This document shows, piece by piece, positions 1 to 8,668 of a stretch of DNA of 64,000 nt. Every line of letters starts with the position of its first letter. Position 1 is the first letter of the stretch. Below the pieces are notes generated by a model. The model saw nothing but the letters and a program-made list of their open reading frames with translations. It did not search any database and was not told the DNA's origin. This DNA is from Paenibacillus sp. UNC499MF. GTDB taxonomy: Bacteria; Bacillota; Bacilli; Paenibacillales; NBRC-103111. The DNA is taken from the NCBI RefSeq assembly GCF_900107975.1, contig NZ_FNVF01000015.1, forward strand, positions 46,444-110,443. Reading direction: 5' to 3'. Made by a program: the position numbers and the translations under genes.

Positions 1-335
1 AACTTCTTCAGATCATCTTGAAGCTCTTGCTCTGTACGCCCGTTTGTTTCGATTAACTCATGAAGCGGATAATACCGGCCAAGATGAAGAAACTTGCCTT
101 CTTCTTCATACTCCCGAAGCTTCTGAGGTTGGCGAGCGGTCTCAATCGCCTGCAATTGCTTTAAAATTATATTCTCATGCTGCCTTACCGCGTTCGTCAC
201 CACATCGTCAGCCGTATGATTTGGCGCCTTCACCGTGACGAGTCCCGAAGGGTCGATGTGGATGGAGAGTTTTTTGCGCGGACCGTACTCCACATGAATG
301 TCTATTTGCCGTTGGCCGAGTTCAATTTTCATCAT
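1..335 (-). CDS. YgjP-like zinc metallopeptidase, N-terminal part (runs off window)
   Basis: Reverse-strand reading frame open to the left edge, about 111 residues visible. The start reads MKIELGQRQIDIHVEYGPRK, followed by a run ending in HIDPSGLVTVKAPNH. That is the N-terminal beta-rich layout of the YgjP/DUF45 family of M48-like metallopeptidases. The HExxH zinc site would lie beyond the window, so catalysis cannot be confirmed. Several in-frame ATGs (332, 335, 341, 344) make the start uncertain; 335 has a GGA-type ribosome site at reasonable spacing. A TATAAT-like box near 430 and a hairpin at 400-417 lie upstream. Family call is by recognition, fairly sure. Confidence 0.6.
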   Translation of the reverse strand, partial: MMKIELGQRQIDIHVEYGPRKKLSIHIDPSGLVTVKAPNHTADDVVTNAVRQHENIILKQLQAIETARQPQKLREYEEEGKFLHLGRYYPLHELIETNGRTEQELQDDLKK

Positions 336-399
336 CCACATCATTTCCGTTCGTTTTTAGATGGACAAGCAATTTTTCGTTAAAAAGGTAAAACACGCA

Positions 400-417
400 C
401 CGTAAATTACTTTACGG
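400..417 (-). promoter_or_regulatory. Inverted repeat in the YgjP-like gene leader
   Basis: CCGTAAA-TTAC-TTTACGG, seven-base perfect arms, lies between a TATAAT-like box (about 429-434, reverse strand) and the start of the metallopeptidase gene. It could be an operator or an mRNA hairpin. No T-tract follows it, so it is not a typical terminator. Confidence 0.35.
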
Positions 418-479
418 CTTGGCTATCATTATAACACCGGACCGCAGTTTTACCACCTGGTACAGCCTCAAAATTCAAA

Positions 480-506
480 ACAACCCGGTCATCACTGACC
501 GGGCTG
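480..506 (-). terminator. Intrinsic terminator after the small secreted protein
   Basis: CCCGGTCA-N4-TGACCGGG stem; on the reverse strand it is followed by TTGTTTT. It lies downstream of the gene ending at 582. The stem is the same as the one at 5236-5270. Confidence 0.75.
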
Positions 507-581
507 TCTGGTGCTCCCTATTTCATTAACGTTTGTCCCAGCCGGCTTCCAGCGTTACGAAATGACCCCTACTTTAACCTC

Positions 582-857
582 TTAACCGCAAACATGTGCC
601 TGATAATGGGCCGTATACTCAACGTATCCGCCATCATTTGAAACATGCTGGGAAGTGATTCCCTTGAGGTACCATGTAGTCCCGTTCTCGGTAAAATGAT
701 CCGAAAAAATTCCCGTCCGATTTTTTAGATATCTGTTCTGAATCGTATCATTGCAAGCAGCGGGAGTCGAAGTGTCTGCTGCGGCAAAAACCGGTGCCGC
801 CGAGAATAACAGAGATAACGAAAGTGCCGAGTTGATTAAAATTTTCTTCATCATCAT
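582..857 (-). CDS. Small secreted protein of unknown function
   Basis: 91 residues. The first about 26 residues form a classical signal peptide: MMMKK, then a hydrophobic stretch ending APVFAAA. The mature part of about 65 residues has two cysteines, one near its start (AACND) and one at the very end (HVCG), which could form one disulfide, and several aromatic residues (TTWYLKG, YVEYTAHYQ). AAAGGA sits 7-8 bases before the first ATG. It is monocistronic with its own terminator. I recognise no family. The size and the paired cysteines would suit an extracellular inhibitor or small binding protein, but nothing in the sequence decides this. Confidence 0.65.
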   Translation of the reverse strand: MMMKKILINSALSLSLLFSAAPVFAAADTSTPAACNDTIQNRYLKNRTGIFSDHFTENGTTWYLKGITSQHVSNDGGYVEYTAHYQAHVCG

Positions 858-1207
858 TTAACATCCTTTCACAACCGAATTGTTTTATTGCTTTTACAGC
901 AGTGCCCGCCATGTTAAAATTTTTTTGGCATCCTCCTCTGCTTCTGGATTGAGAATGAGTACTCTGCTCTCGAATTCAAATTAACATTTATGTATGATAT
1001 TAACAATAACTGTATAATCGATCGTCATCAGATTACCATGTAAAGTAATTTAATTACCATAAAAAGGATACATATCGTTTTAAGTGTTCATTTTACAGGT
1101 TTCATGTCTATTAACAGTCTATAAACCGACTTATATATACTAATAAATGCAGACATGGTACCATAAATATGTATTTACACCATTCAATGTGAAAAGGAGT
1201 TGTGTTG
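858..1207. other. Divergent intergenic region with paired ATTACCAT repeats
   Basis: No gene seen. It holds the promoters of the small secreted protein and of the glycosidase-like gene. ATTACCAT occurs twice, at 1032-1039 and 1053-1060, exactly 21 bp apart (two helical turns). The second copy overlaps a 13-bp palindrome, GTAATT-T-AATTAC (1045-1057). This could be an operator. Confidence 0.4.
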
Positions 1208-2695
1208 ATGAAAAAGGTTATGAAAGCAGGCTTGTCGGTTGTTATGGCTTCTTCGCTCCTAATAAGCTTATCGGGAATGGCATCCATTGGACATGCGGCG
1301 GACAACAAGTTACTTCAGGGTCCTGGGTCCACTAGCGGATTGGCTGAAGAGACCGATCGGACCGCATCTGTTTTGAATTCCGGTGATAATCTGATTGCGA
1401 ATCCGGGATTTGAAGACAACTTGGCAAGCTGGACCAATTGGGGAAATACCGCGGTCGTCACCTCTCCGTCCTTTGCGGGAGTAAAAGCGGCTCGTGTCTC
1501 TTCCGGTGAAGGAGGCGCGGGGCAAATCATTTCGGGCATTTCACCGGGAACGACCTATGTTTTGTCCGGTCACGGCAGCGTAAGCGCCTCTTCGGATACG
1601 GCCATTGTCGGTGTAGATTGTTTAGACGTAAATAACAATGTACTGGCCAAGAACACTTTAAGATTTAATCAAACGCTGTATGAATTTAAATCGACTGCTT
1701 TTACGACCGTTCCAGGCACCGCCAAACTCCAGGTATACATATATAAAAATGCCGATAGCGGGGCAAACGCTTATTTGGACGATCTTAGTCTTAAAGCCAG
1801 AAGCGGTGTCCAAGCGATAAACAAGGACGTCAAAGCCATGTGGGTTTGGCAGGAAACGACTTCTGTGCTGCAGGATTCAGCGGAACGTTCGACATTGTTT
1901 CAATTCGCTCAGGACAAAGGGGTTAACGTTCTTCTTCTTTACATAAACAAGACCCATTTGACCACCAATAACTCGCAGCTTAAGCAATTTATCTCTCAAG
2001 CACATGCACAAGGAATACGGGTGGAAGCGGTAAGCGGAGAGATAGATTGGGGATTGACAGATAAACATTCGATAGGGCTGGAAAGAATAACCGATGTCAT
2101 TACCTTCAACGGAAGTGCGACAGCGAACGAAAAATTCGACGGTGTGCATCAAGATATCGAAGTTTACCGGAATACAACACTATGGGAAGCTAATAAAGCC
2201 CTTGTCATGCAGCAAGCTCTTGCCTATATCGATAAAGCCAAGGCACTTATGAACGGGACCGGTATGACATACGCTCAAGATATCCCGAGATGGTATGACG
2301 GTGCGGAATACACGGTTACGTACAACGGCGTCGATAAAGGGTTTTATAAGCATTTGATCGACCGGCTGGATTGGGTTGGATTGATGGACTATACGGACCG
2401 GTATTCCGACGGTCAATGGCAAGCCGTCCGGGACGCCCAGAACGAAATCGACTATGCGGCACAGGTTGGCAAAAAAGTTACCGTAGGACTTGAAACGATT
2501 GATCCCGTAACGGCGGGCGGAGACAGCGTGACCTTTTACGAAGAAGGTTTGGACGATCTGGATCGCGCACTGGCCGCATTAAAAGCTCACTACGACGGAC
2601 ATGCCGGCTTTGGCGGCGTCGCGGTGCACAGCTACGGCAAACAAAAAGGAAACGCCTATTATTCTCTGCCGGTTAAAGCGGTGAATCATTACTAG
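1208..2695 (+). CDS. Secreted CBM plus TIM-barrel glycosidase-like protein (divergent GH18-like)
   Basis: 495 residues. A signal peptide (about 1-31, ending SIGHA) is followed by a carbohydrate-binding-module-like beta-sandwich (about 58-200, opening NLIANPGFEDNLASW and ending YLDDLSLKA; CBM4/16-type look). A TIM-barrel-like domain (about 208-495) follows. FDGVHQDIE resembles the GH18 DGxDxDxE strand with the final D and E kept, and VGLMDYTDR resembles the MxYD strand. The first D of DxDxE is replaced by H, so activity may differ. ATG 1208 is chosen because AAGGAG lies 8 bases upstream; GTG 1202 lacks spacing. Likely an exported glycan-acting enzyme; the exact family is an inference. Confidence 0.6.
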   Translation: MKKVMKAGLSVVMASSLLISLSGMASIGHAADNKLLQGPGSTSGLAEETDRTASVLNSGDNLIANPGFEDNLASWTNWGNTAVVTSPSFAGVKAARVSSGEGGAGQIISGISPGTTYVLSGHGSVSASSDTAIVGVDCLDVNNNVLAKNTLRFNQTLYEFKSTAFTTVPGTAKLQVYIYKNADSGANAYLDDLSLKARSGVQAINKDVKAMWVWQETTSVLQDSAERSTLFQFAQDKGVNVLLLYINKTHLTTNNSQLKQFISQAHAQGIRVEAVSGEIDWGLTDKHSIGLERITDVITFNGSATANEKFDGVHQDIEVYRNTTLWEANKALVMQQALAYIDKAKALMNGTGMTYAQDIPRWYDGAEYTVTYNGVDKGFYKHLIDRLDWVGLMDYTDRYSDGQWQAVRDAQNEIDYAAQVGKKVTVGLETIDPVTAGGDSVTFYEEGLDDLDRALAALKAHYDGHAGFGGVAVHSYGKQKGNAYYSLPVKAVNHY

Positions 2696-2710
2696 AGACG
2701 TTATTAAAGC

Positions 2711-2746
2711 GAAGGGCACTCCCTAAAGGAGTGCCCTTTTCTTTTA
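2711..2746 (+). terminator. Bidirectional intrinsic terminator
   Basis: AGGGCACTCC-N5-GGAGTGCCCT followed by TTTCTTTT. It lies between the convergent ends of the glycosidase-like gene (2695) and the LysR gene (2811). Confidence 0.85.
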
Positions 2747-2810
2747 TATCTATAGTCGGTTTCCGCTTTAATCTCTTCGATGGATACCTTGTCCAATCTT
2801 ACCTCTCCGG

Positions 2811-3707
2811 CTACATAGTATGTTCGGGCTGTTTGGACAATTCACTGAAATATTCGGCAACGACCTCGCGGAATTCCATAGCAGCCCGTGAAATATACCG
2901 GCTTTTGTGCCAAATTAGAGCGATTTCCCGAATCAATTCACGGTCCTCTACATGAAGATAGCGGATATGTTCTCGTGAATTCCTTGCCGTACCCGGTATG
3001 AAGGCGATGCCGATTCCCGCTTCCACCAGAGCGCTCAGCCTTGCGGGCTCATCTCCCTCATACACATATTTAGGAGCAAATCCGGCCGTTTCGCACAGCG
3101 TGTCCACCTGATCGCGAGTGCCGTAACCTCTTTTTACCCCTACAAACCACTCATTCCTTAGTTCTGCCAGAGATACGCTGCTCCGGTCCGCCAGCCGGTG
3201 CCCCTCGGGAACAGCAACAAGAATCGGATCGATGAATACGATCTGACATTCGATCTCATCCCCTTGTATGGGAGGAGATGACAAGCAGAAATCGACCTCA
3301 CCCCGATGAAGAAGCGTAACCATTTCCCGTGTAGTCAGCATTTGTACATGAAAATGGATAGAGGGCCGCTTTTTGCGGAACTCCCGAAGAATATGGGGTA
3401 AGGTGCTTGCGGTAGTCACCGCCAATTCGAGTGTGCCCTGTTCCGGGCTGGACAAATCGCCAAGCTCCTGCTTCCCCTGCTCCAGCTCGAATAGAGCCCT
3501 CTCCGCACGGCGTAGGAATCTGCTGCCGAATTCATTCAATCTCAGCTTCCTCCCTATCCGGTCGAACAGAGGAACTCCCAGATCCTCTTCCAAGCGCTGA
3601 ATCGTTTTGCTTAGGGACGACTGGGTAACGTGCAGACTCCGGGCGGCTTCGGTCATATGTTCCAAACGGGCGACCGTGAGAAAATATTGCAGTTGAAGAA
3701 GTTCCAT
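2811..3707 (-). CDS. LysR family transcriptional regulator
   Basis: 298 residues, the usual LysR length. The N-terminal winged helix (1-60) reads MELLQLQYFLTVARLEHMT, then AARSLHVTQSSLSKTIQRLE and DLGVPLFDRIGRKLRLNEFG, which is diagnostic. The periplasmic-binding-type effector domain spans about 90-295. GGGAGG precedes the ATG. It is transcribed away from the MFS exporter at 3819, the standard arrangement for a LysR regulator and its target. The effector is unknown. Part of its operator should lie within the 111-bp intergenic region, where I could not pick a convincing T-N11-A site. Confidence 0.9.
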   Translation of the reverse strand: MELLQLQYFLTVARLEHMTEAARSLHVTQSSLSKTIQRLEEDLGVPLFDRIGRKLRLNEFGSRFLRRAERALFELEQGKQELGDLSSPEQGTLELAVTTASTLPHILREFRKKRPSIHFHVQMLTTREMVTLLHRGEVDFCLSSPPIQGDEIECQIVFIDPILVAVPEGHRLADRSSVSLAELRNEWFVGVKRGYGTRDQVDTLCETAGFAPKYVYEGDEPARLSALVEAGIGIAFIPGTARNSREHIRYLHVEDRELIREIALIWHKSRYISRAAMEFREVVAEYFSELSKQPEHTM

Positions 3708-3818
3708 GCGTGCCTCCCTTTATTCCTTCAAATCTATTAAATCATAACATGAAATGCGTTGGAATAAATAACGAATCTCTTGTACGATGTCATCAATACA
3801 CGTTGGGAGGAACGAAAA

Positions 3819-5195
3819 ATGAACGTTCGCAGCTGGTGGCTGATGACTTCAGTCGGTCTTGGGATTCTGCTCAACCCGTTAAATTCATCCATGGTTTCTG
3901 TGGCTATTCCGAGTCTGCAAAAAGTGTTCCACCTGGATTTTACAGGTGTTTCCTGGATTATTTTTTCTTTCTACATTGCGAGTGCCGTCGCTCAGCCTGT
4001 TATGGGAAAGGTCAGCGATTTATTCGGCCGGAGAAAGATATTTCTTGCCGGACTGGTTATAGCCTTTGCCGCGTCATTGTTGGCTCCGCTGTCGCCTGGC
4101 TTCGGGTGGCTTATCGTGTTCCGCATTGTCCAATCCATCGGAACTAGCATGATGGTTGCGGTTGGAATGGCCCTAGTGCGAGTTCATATTACCGAGAAAC
4201 AGGCGACTGCGCTTTCTGTTTTGTCCATTTTCCTGTCAGGAGCGGCGGCAATCGGCCCCTTTATCGGCGGAGTCCTGATTCATTGGTGGGATTGGCGTGC
4301 TATCTTTATCGTGAATATCCCGTTTGCGGCTGCGAGCTTTCTATTGTCTTGGAAAACTATCCCCCGGGATGAATCGCCAGCATCCGCTGCACGGGGCGTA
4401 TCTTTTCGTCAATGGTTCCATTTGATCGATGCGCCAGGAATCCTGCTCTTCACAGCGGGTCTGGTTGCTCTGCTCGTCGGAGTGCTCTCTGCAAAATCTA
4501 CCGGGCATATCTCGTATCGGCATGTTCTTCTCGGCCTGGCAGGGCTCGCTGCGCTCGGGGTATTCGTACGGCATGAATTAAAAACGGCGTCACCCTTCAT
4601 TCCTTTGCGCACATTCGCCAGCCATCGTGAGATGACTTGGGTCAATGTCCAATTCATGCTTGTCAACGTACTTTTTTACTCGCTCTTCTTCGGGCTTCCG
4701 TCTTACTTGCAGCTGGTTCGGGGTATCAGCGAGTTTCATACGGGAATCCTCATGCTCAGCTTAGGCTTATGCTCACTGGCCGCTTCCCCGCTGGCAGGAC
4801 GGTGGATCGATAAATCGGGACCAAGACCGGCCTTGATCGTATCCGCACTCCTGATGACATTCGGATCGGTGTGGCTCGTGACCTTAAGTCGGGCGTCTCC
4901 CGTTATCGGCGTGTGTCTGGCGTTAGCGGCATTCGGGATTAGCAACGGATTGAACAGTGTCGGTATGCAGACGGCCTTGTTCAAAAGTTCACCAAAGGAA
5001 ATAATCGGCGTAGCATCCGGATTGTTTAACACATCCAGATACTTGGGAACGATTCTCTCTTCCTTGCTAATAGGTATCGTAATGGGAGGCGAGTTCAGCT
5101 TCGGGGGCTTTCGCTTGCTTGGAATTATCCTCACCGTCATTGCATTATCTTTGGTATTCATGAGCTGGCGGCGCGTGGATTCGGCGCAATTGTAG
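3819..5195 (+). CDS. MFS drug exporter, DHA2/QacA-like
   Basis: 458 residues with about 14 hydrophobic segments, typical of DHA2 proton-drug antiporters. MFS signatures are visible: the loop 2-3 motif GKVSDLFGRRK and a motif-C-like stretch GAAAIGPFIGG at the end of TM5. A second loop reads LAGRWIDKSGPRPAL. It should export hydrophobic or cationic compounds across the membrane. ATG 3819 is chosen for GGGAGG 8 bases upstream; a TTG at 3780 would add 13 residues with no ribosome site. It is divergent from the LysR gene and closed by the terminator at 5236. Substrate unknown. Confidence 0.85.
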   Translation: MNVRSWWLMTSVGLGILLNPLNSSMVSVAIPSLQKVFHLDFTGVSWIIFSFYIASAVAQPVMGKVSDLFGRRKIFLAGLVIAFAASLLAPLSPGFGWLIVFRIVQSIGTSMMVAVGMALVRVHITEKQATALSVLSIFLSGAAAIGPFIGGVLIHWWDWRAIFIVNIPFAAASFLLSWKTIPRDESPASAARGVSFRQWFHLIDAPGILLFTAGLVALLVGVLSAKSTGHISYRHVLLGLAGLAALGVFVRHELKTASPFIPLRTFASHREMTWVNVQFMLVNVLFYSLFFGLPSYLQLVRGISEFHTGILMLSLGLCSLAASPLAGRWIDKSGPRPALIVSALLMTFGSVWLVTLSRASPVIGVCLALAAFGISNGLNSVGMQTALFKSSPKEIIGVASGLFNTSRYLGTILSSLLIGIVMGGEFSFGGFRLLGIILTVIALSLVFMSWRRVDSAQL

Positions 5196-5235
5196 AAGTA
5201 ATTGCACGCATAGCCGTTGTCTGGCGGAACAATCG

Positions 5236-5270
5236 GAAGGCCCGGTCAAATGACCGGGCTTTTCTTTCTT
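5236..5270 (+). terminator. Intrinsic terminator after the MFS exporter
   Basis: GCCCGGTCA-AA-TGACCGGGC followed by TTTTCTTTC. It shares its CCCGGTCA/TGACCGGG stem with the terminator at 480-506. Confidence 0.85.
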
Positions 5271-5441
5271 GCTCCTTACGATCCTTATCATCCCTATCAT
5301 CCGCAAGTAGACTCCGGATAAAGCCCGGCATGTTGTTTGGGGATTGTTTTTTTCGTTTCAGGGTCATTTTTTAGACAGGTTGGTTTTTCCATATATGATT
5401 AGTTCAGTAAGCAGAATCCATAATACGAGGAGGAATGATTC

Positions 5442-7487
5442 ATGAAAAAGATAGTTTCCGTACTCATGACTGCCGTGTTTTTAGCCGTACCGCTCACCCC
5501 CGCTTTGGCTCAATCGATGGATGATCCCGTTAATGAGAAGGCGAAGGTGCTGGCCTCGAAGATCGTGTCCGACTATGGGGCAAGCGGGATCCAGTATGCG
5601 ATCAGGGATCACGGATCCGTTGTTTTATCCGGCGGCGCAGGTTTGAAAGACAAAGCTGCCGGCACTCCGGTAACGAAAGACACGATGTTCGGAATAGGCT
5701 CTGTAAGCAAAGTGTACGCAACGGCCGCAGCGATGAAGCTCGCGGATAGCAAGCAAATTGAACTCGATAAACCGCTGACCACGTATTTGAAGGACTTTAA
5801 AATGGCCGATGAACGATACAAAAAGATTACACCGCGCATGCTGATGAATCATTCTTCGGGACTTTACGGCAGTCATTATGAAAACGGATTTTTGTTCGAT
5901 GACAATGACACGAAGACTCATGATGAACTATTGACCAAACTGCGATCCGAACATTTAAAGGCAAATCCGGGTGAATTTTCGGTCTACTGCAACGATGGTT
6001 TTCAACTGCTTGAAATCCTGGTTGAACGCATAAGCGGCTTAAGCTACAGCGAGTTCCTTCAGACTCATTTTAGCAAACCACTCGATTTAAGCTCTACCAA
6101 AACACCGCTCGATACGTTTGACAGAAACAGGCTTGCAAAAACGTATGCTCCCGGGAGCGATCAGGTTTTGCCGGTTGAAAATGTCAATCTCATCGGGACC
6201 GGAGGCGTATACTCCACGGCTGAAGAATTAAGCAAATTCGGCGATGTTCTAATCGGCAACCGGACGGATATTTTATCCGTGAAGTCCACCACAGCTATGC
6301 AAAGTCATGAGTACCGCAAAGGATTGTGGGTACCGGAAGAGACCAACATTATTAATTACGGACTTGGCTGGGATGCCGTCAAGTTAACCCCGTTCGATGA
6401 ATACGGAATCACCGCGGTATCCAAGGGCGGGGACACACAAATGTATCACGCCACTTTGACGGCCCTGCCGGAGCATGATATCTCCATAGCTGTGCTTTCG
6501 TCCGGAGGATCTTCCCTCCACAACAGCATCATGGCATCCAATGTTCTACTCGAATACGTGAAGAAGAAAGGCATTATTCAAGAGATTTTGCCTGAAAAAA
6601 CGCCATTGCCTGCCGTCAAAGCGGATATGCCTTCGGAACTGCGTGCTTATTCGGGATTATACGGTGCTACGGGTAAGATGATCAATCTGGAAATCAAAGA
6701 CGGAGAGATTGATATGCCCGCTTTAGGAACGCCTGCTCAAAAATTCGTCTACACAGGCAACGGGAAATTTAAAAATAAAGAGGGAAACCTTACCGTAAGC
6801 TTCGACCGGCTAAAGAATGGAAAAACCTATTTGAAATTAAACGCGCTTCTGAGCTTTCCGGGATTAGGACAAACGGTTATGGTTGCGTATGAATATCAAA
6901 AGCTGGACCGCAATCCTCTGGACCCTGCAACCAAAAACGTCTGGGAACAAAGAAACGGGAAGCTTTATTACGCTTTGGATGAAAAAATCACTTCCATCGG
7001 GTACGGGAAACAAGCGCTTTTGACCAAGGAAATTACGGTTGATTCCGATTACGGATACGCCTCCGGCACTAAAATTTTTAACAAAAATAAAGCCGTCAAC
7101 GCAGTCGCTATTCCGGTCATGAACGGCCGAGACTCTTTTGACTTGAATTTTTATAACAAGAATCATAAAGAGTATTTAACGATCGCCGGACAAACGTATA
7201 TCAAAGGAGACGATATTCAGCCCTTCTCCCATGGAAACTCCGAAATTCGCAGCATTCCATACAATGGTCAGGCCGCATGGTACAAGATTGATAAACAATC
7301 AGCGGGACGGACATTAACCGTTAAGGCACCGGTAGGCGGAGAATTCGCGGTTTATGACGCGAAAGGAAAGCTTGTGAACTTCTCCAGGATCAGCAAACGT
7401 TATTCGGCCGTACTGCCTGAGGGCGGGCTGATTGTTTTCGGTGGTCATGCGGGCGATGTATTCAAAATCGATCTGAAGAAAAACTAG
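5442..7487 (+). CDS. Secreted serine hydrolase, class C beta-lactamase / PBP4*-like
   Basis: 681 residues. A signal peptide (about 1-24, ending PALAQ) leads into a beta-lactamase-fold domain (about 30-380) with the SxxK nucleophile motif in GIGSVSKVYATAA, a YxN motif in SVYCNDGF and a KGG-like third motif in SKGGDTQMYH. A long C-terminal region (about 395-681) is beta-rich and of unknown function. GGAGGA precedes the ATG. Such proteins act outside the cell on peptides, esters or D-amino-acid linkages; true beta-lactamase activity cannot be assumed. The gene stands alone, with a bidirectional terminator about 100 bases downstream. Confidence 0.85.
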   Translation: MKKIVSVLMTAVFLAVPLTPALAQSMDDPVNEKAKVLASKIVSDYGASGIQYAIRDHGSVVLSGGAGLKDKAAGTPVTKDTMFGIGSVSKVYATAAAMKLADSKQIELDKPLTTYLKDFKMADERYKKITPRMLMNHSSGLYGSHYENGFLFDDNDTKTHDELLTKLRSEHLKANPGEFSVYCNDGFQLLEILVERISGLSYSEFLQTHFSKPLDLSSTKTPLDTFDRNRLAKTYAPGSDQVLPVENVNLIGTGGVYSTAEELSKFGDVLIGNRTDILSVKSTTAMQSHEYRKGLWVPEETNIINYGLGWDAVKLTPFDEYGITAVSKGGDTQMYHATLTALPEHDISIAVLSSGGSSLHNSIMASNVLLEYVKKKGIIQEILPEKTPLPAVKADMPSELRAYSGLYGATGKMINLEIKDGEIDMPALGTPAQKFVYTGNGKFKNKEGNLTVSFDRLKNGKTYLKLNALLSFPGLGQTVMVAYEYQKLDRNPLDPATKNVWEQRNGKLYYALDEKITSIGYGKQALLTKEITVDSDYGYASGTKIFNKNKAVNAVAIPVMNGRDSFDLNFYNKNHKEYLTIAGQTYIKGDDIQPFSHGNSEIRSIPYNGQAAWYKIDKQSAGRTLTVKAPVGGEFAVYDAKGKLVNFSRISKRYSAVLPEGGLIVFGGHAGDVFKIDLKKN

Positions 7488-7580
7488 ACCGGCGGCGGCA
7501 TTACGCACATGGATTTGAATGCGGCGGAAATACCCGCAGCATTCGGCGGTAACGTGTGGAGATTCGTATATAGACAAGGT

Positions 7581-7613
7581 GAACAGCCGGATCATTAAAT
7601 GATCCGGCTGTCT
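7581..7613. terminator. Bidirectional terminator between convergent genes
   Basis: CAGCCGGATCATT-A-AATGATCCGGCTG hairpin followed by TCTC. It separates the serine hydrolase (ends 7487) from the FhuF-like gene (ends 7651). Confidence 0.7.
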
Positions 7614-7650
7614 CTCGCCAAATCGAAAGAAGACAGTTCTTATTAGCTGC

Positions 7651-8463
7651 TTATTTAGCTTTCTGCTCCGCTCTGTATTCTTCACGCCGTTTGACACGCT
7701 CGGCTTCTTTCAGCCGAGGGCAAGTAAAACAATAATATCCGCCATCAACCAGATAATACAGGCAGCAAGCCGCTTTCAACCGCACTTCCTTATCGGGAGA
7801 GGCCAAGGATTCGGTCCTATGGAATTTGACAAGGAGCGGGTTTTTGCTTCTTCCAAAAACTGTCCCGTCCAATGATTTCACAATTCCGTAGTTACTCATC
7901 ATCCGGTGCTTGACAGTCTCGCTTTCTTCCGATTCCATCAGTCTTTCGTATCCATACTCAAGCATCGTCGGCAGCTGGCTCCACAGCATGCCCGTCTTTA
8001 AGGTGCCTGCTTTTGCAATCGTCTCCAAAACCGGCCGCACGGTCTTTGATAGAAAGCGGCTCAGCTTCTCTTCCGACCAGCTTGCGCGCTTGCTGTGTTC
8101 GTCGGGACCGTCATGGAGCTCAAGATTGTTCACCAAAAAGTTAACCGCATAATATTCGCGGCCATTATATAAAGCGGTATACATTTGAACGGTCAGATTA
8201 TCCAACGTGAGATCAGGCGTTTTGTTCCAGGCGGACAACATATATAGGAGGCCAAGAAGCGGACCTTGGAACCAAGCCGCCATATAGACTTCACCAACTG
8301 ACGGATCGAGTCCTTTTATTAGAGGCGTGTAAAAATCCAGCAGCCGCTTTATTTTATTCTCGTCGGTCAAGTCGGCAGCCGGGCAGCTATACACGGGATT
8401 TTCCTGTTTATTAGCCGTCAATTTAAACGTACTTTCAAGCTTCTCCAGCATGGCTTCGTTCAT
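7651..8463 (-). CDS. FhuF-like [2Fe-2S] ferric siderophore reductase
   Basis: 270 residues. The C-terminus has CC-x10-C-x2-C (AACCLYYLVDGG, then YYCFTCP, about 240-256), the unusual cysteine set that binds the [2Fe-2S] cluster in FhuF-type reductases. These cytoplasmic proteins release iron from imported ferric siderophores. The N-terminal about 220 residues match the family in length only loosely. The gene is preceded by a near-perfect Fur box (8521-8549), so iron-repressed expression is well supported. No siderophore importer is adjacent. The ribosome site (GAGGGG) is rather far from the ATG, so the start is moderately sure. Confidence 0.8.
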   Translation of the reverse strand: MNEAMLEKLESTFKLTANKQENPVYSCPAADLTDENKIKRLLDFYTPLIKGLDPSVGEVYMAAWFQGPLLGLLYMLSAWNKTPDLTLDNLTVQMYTALYNGREYYAVNFLVNNLELHDGPDEHSKRASWSEEKLSRFLSKTVRPVLETIAKAGTLKTGMLWSQLPTMLEYGYERLMESEESETVKHRMMSNYGIVKSLDGTVFGRSKNPLLVKFHRTESLASPDKEVRLKAACCLYYLVDGGYYCFTCPRLKEAERVKRREEYRAEQKAK

Positions 8464-8520
8464 CGTCGTTGCTCACCCCTCATTCTACCCTTATACGTAC
8501 ATGGAATTTTATTCATTATA

Positions 8521-8549
8521 CCTTTATTGATAATGATTATCAATAAAGG
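8521..8549 (-). promoter_or_regulatory. Fur box (iron-responsive operator)
   Basis: A 29-bp palindrome with 14-bp perfect arms (CCTTTATTGATAAT and its complement) around one central base. It contains TGATAAT-N-ATTATCA, the 7-1-7 Fur consensus of Bacillota. It lies 58-86 bases upstream of the FhuF-like start. Confidence 0.9.
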
Positions 8550-8604
8550 AATCTTGTCGCACCAGCTATTTTCCTCACGGAGAAGCTGTTGCTGTGCTAA
8601 GTAA

Positions 8605-8650
8605 ATAAACCCTAATTTCCCGTCCCTTAGGGCGGTTTGTTAGGGTTTAA
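8605..8650 (-). terminator. Long stem-loop after alpha/beta hydrolase 1
   Basis: AAACCCTAA at 8607-8615 pairs with TTAGGGTTT at 8640-8648; an inner CCCTTAGGG can fold as well. It lies about 20 bases past the stop of the hydrolase ending at 8669. Terminator is the likely role; the T-tract is weak. Confidence 0.55.
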
Positions 8651-8668
8651 GTGCCTCTTTTGAGGGCC

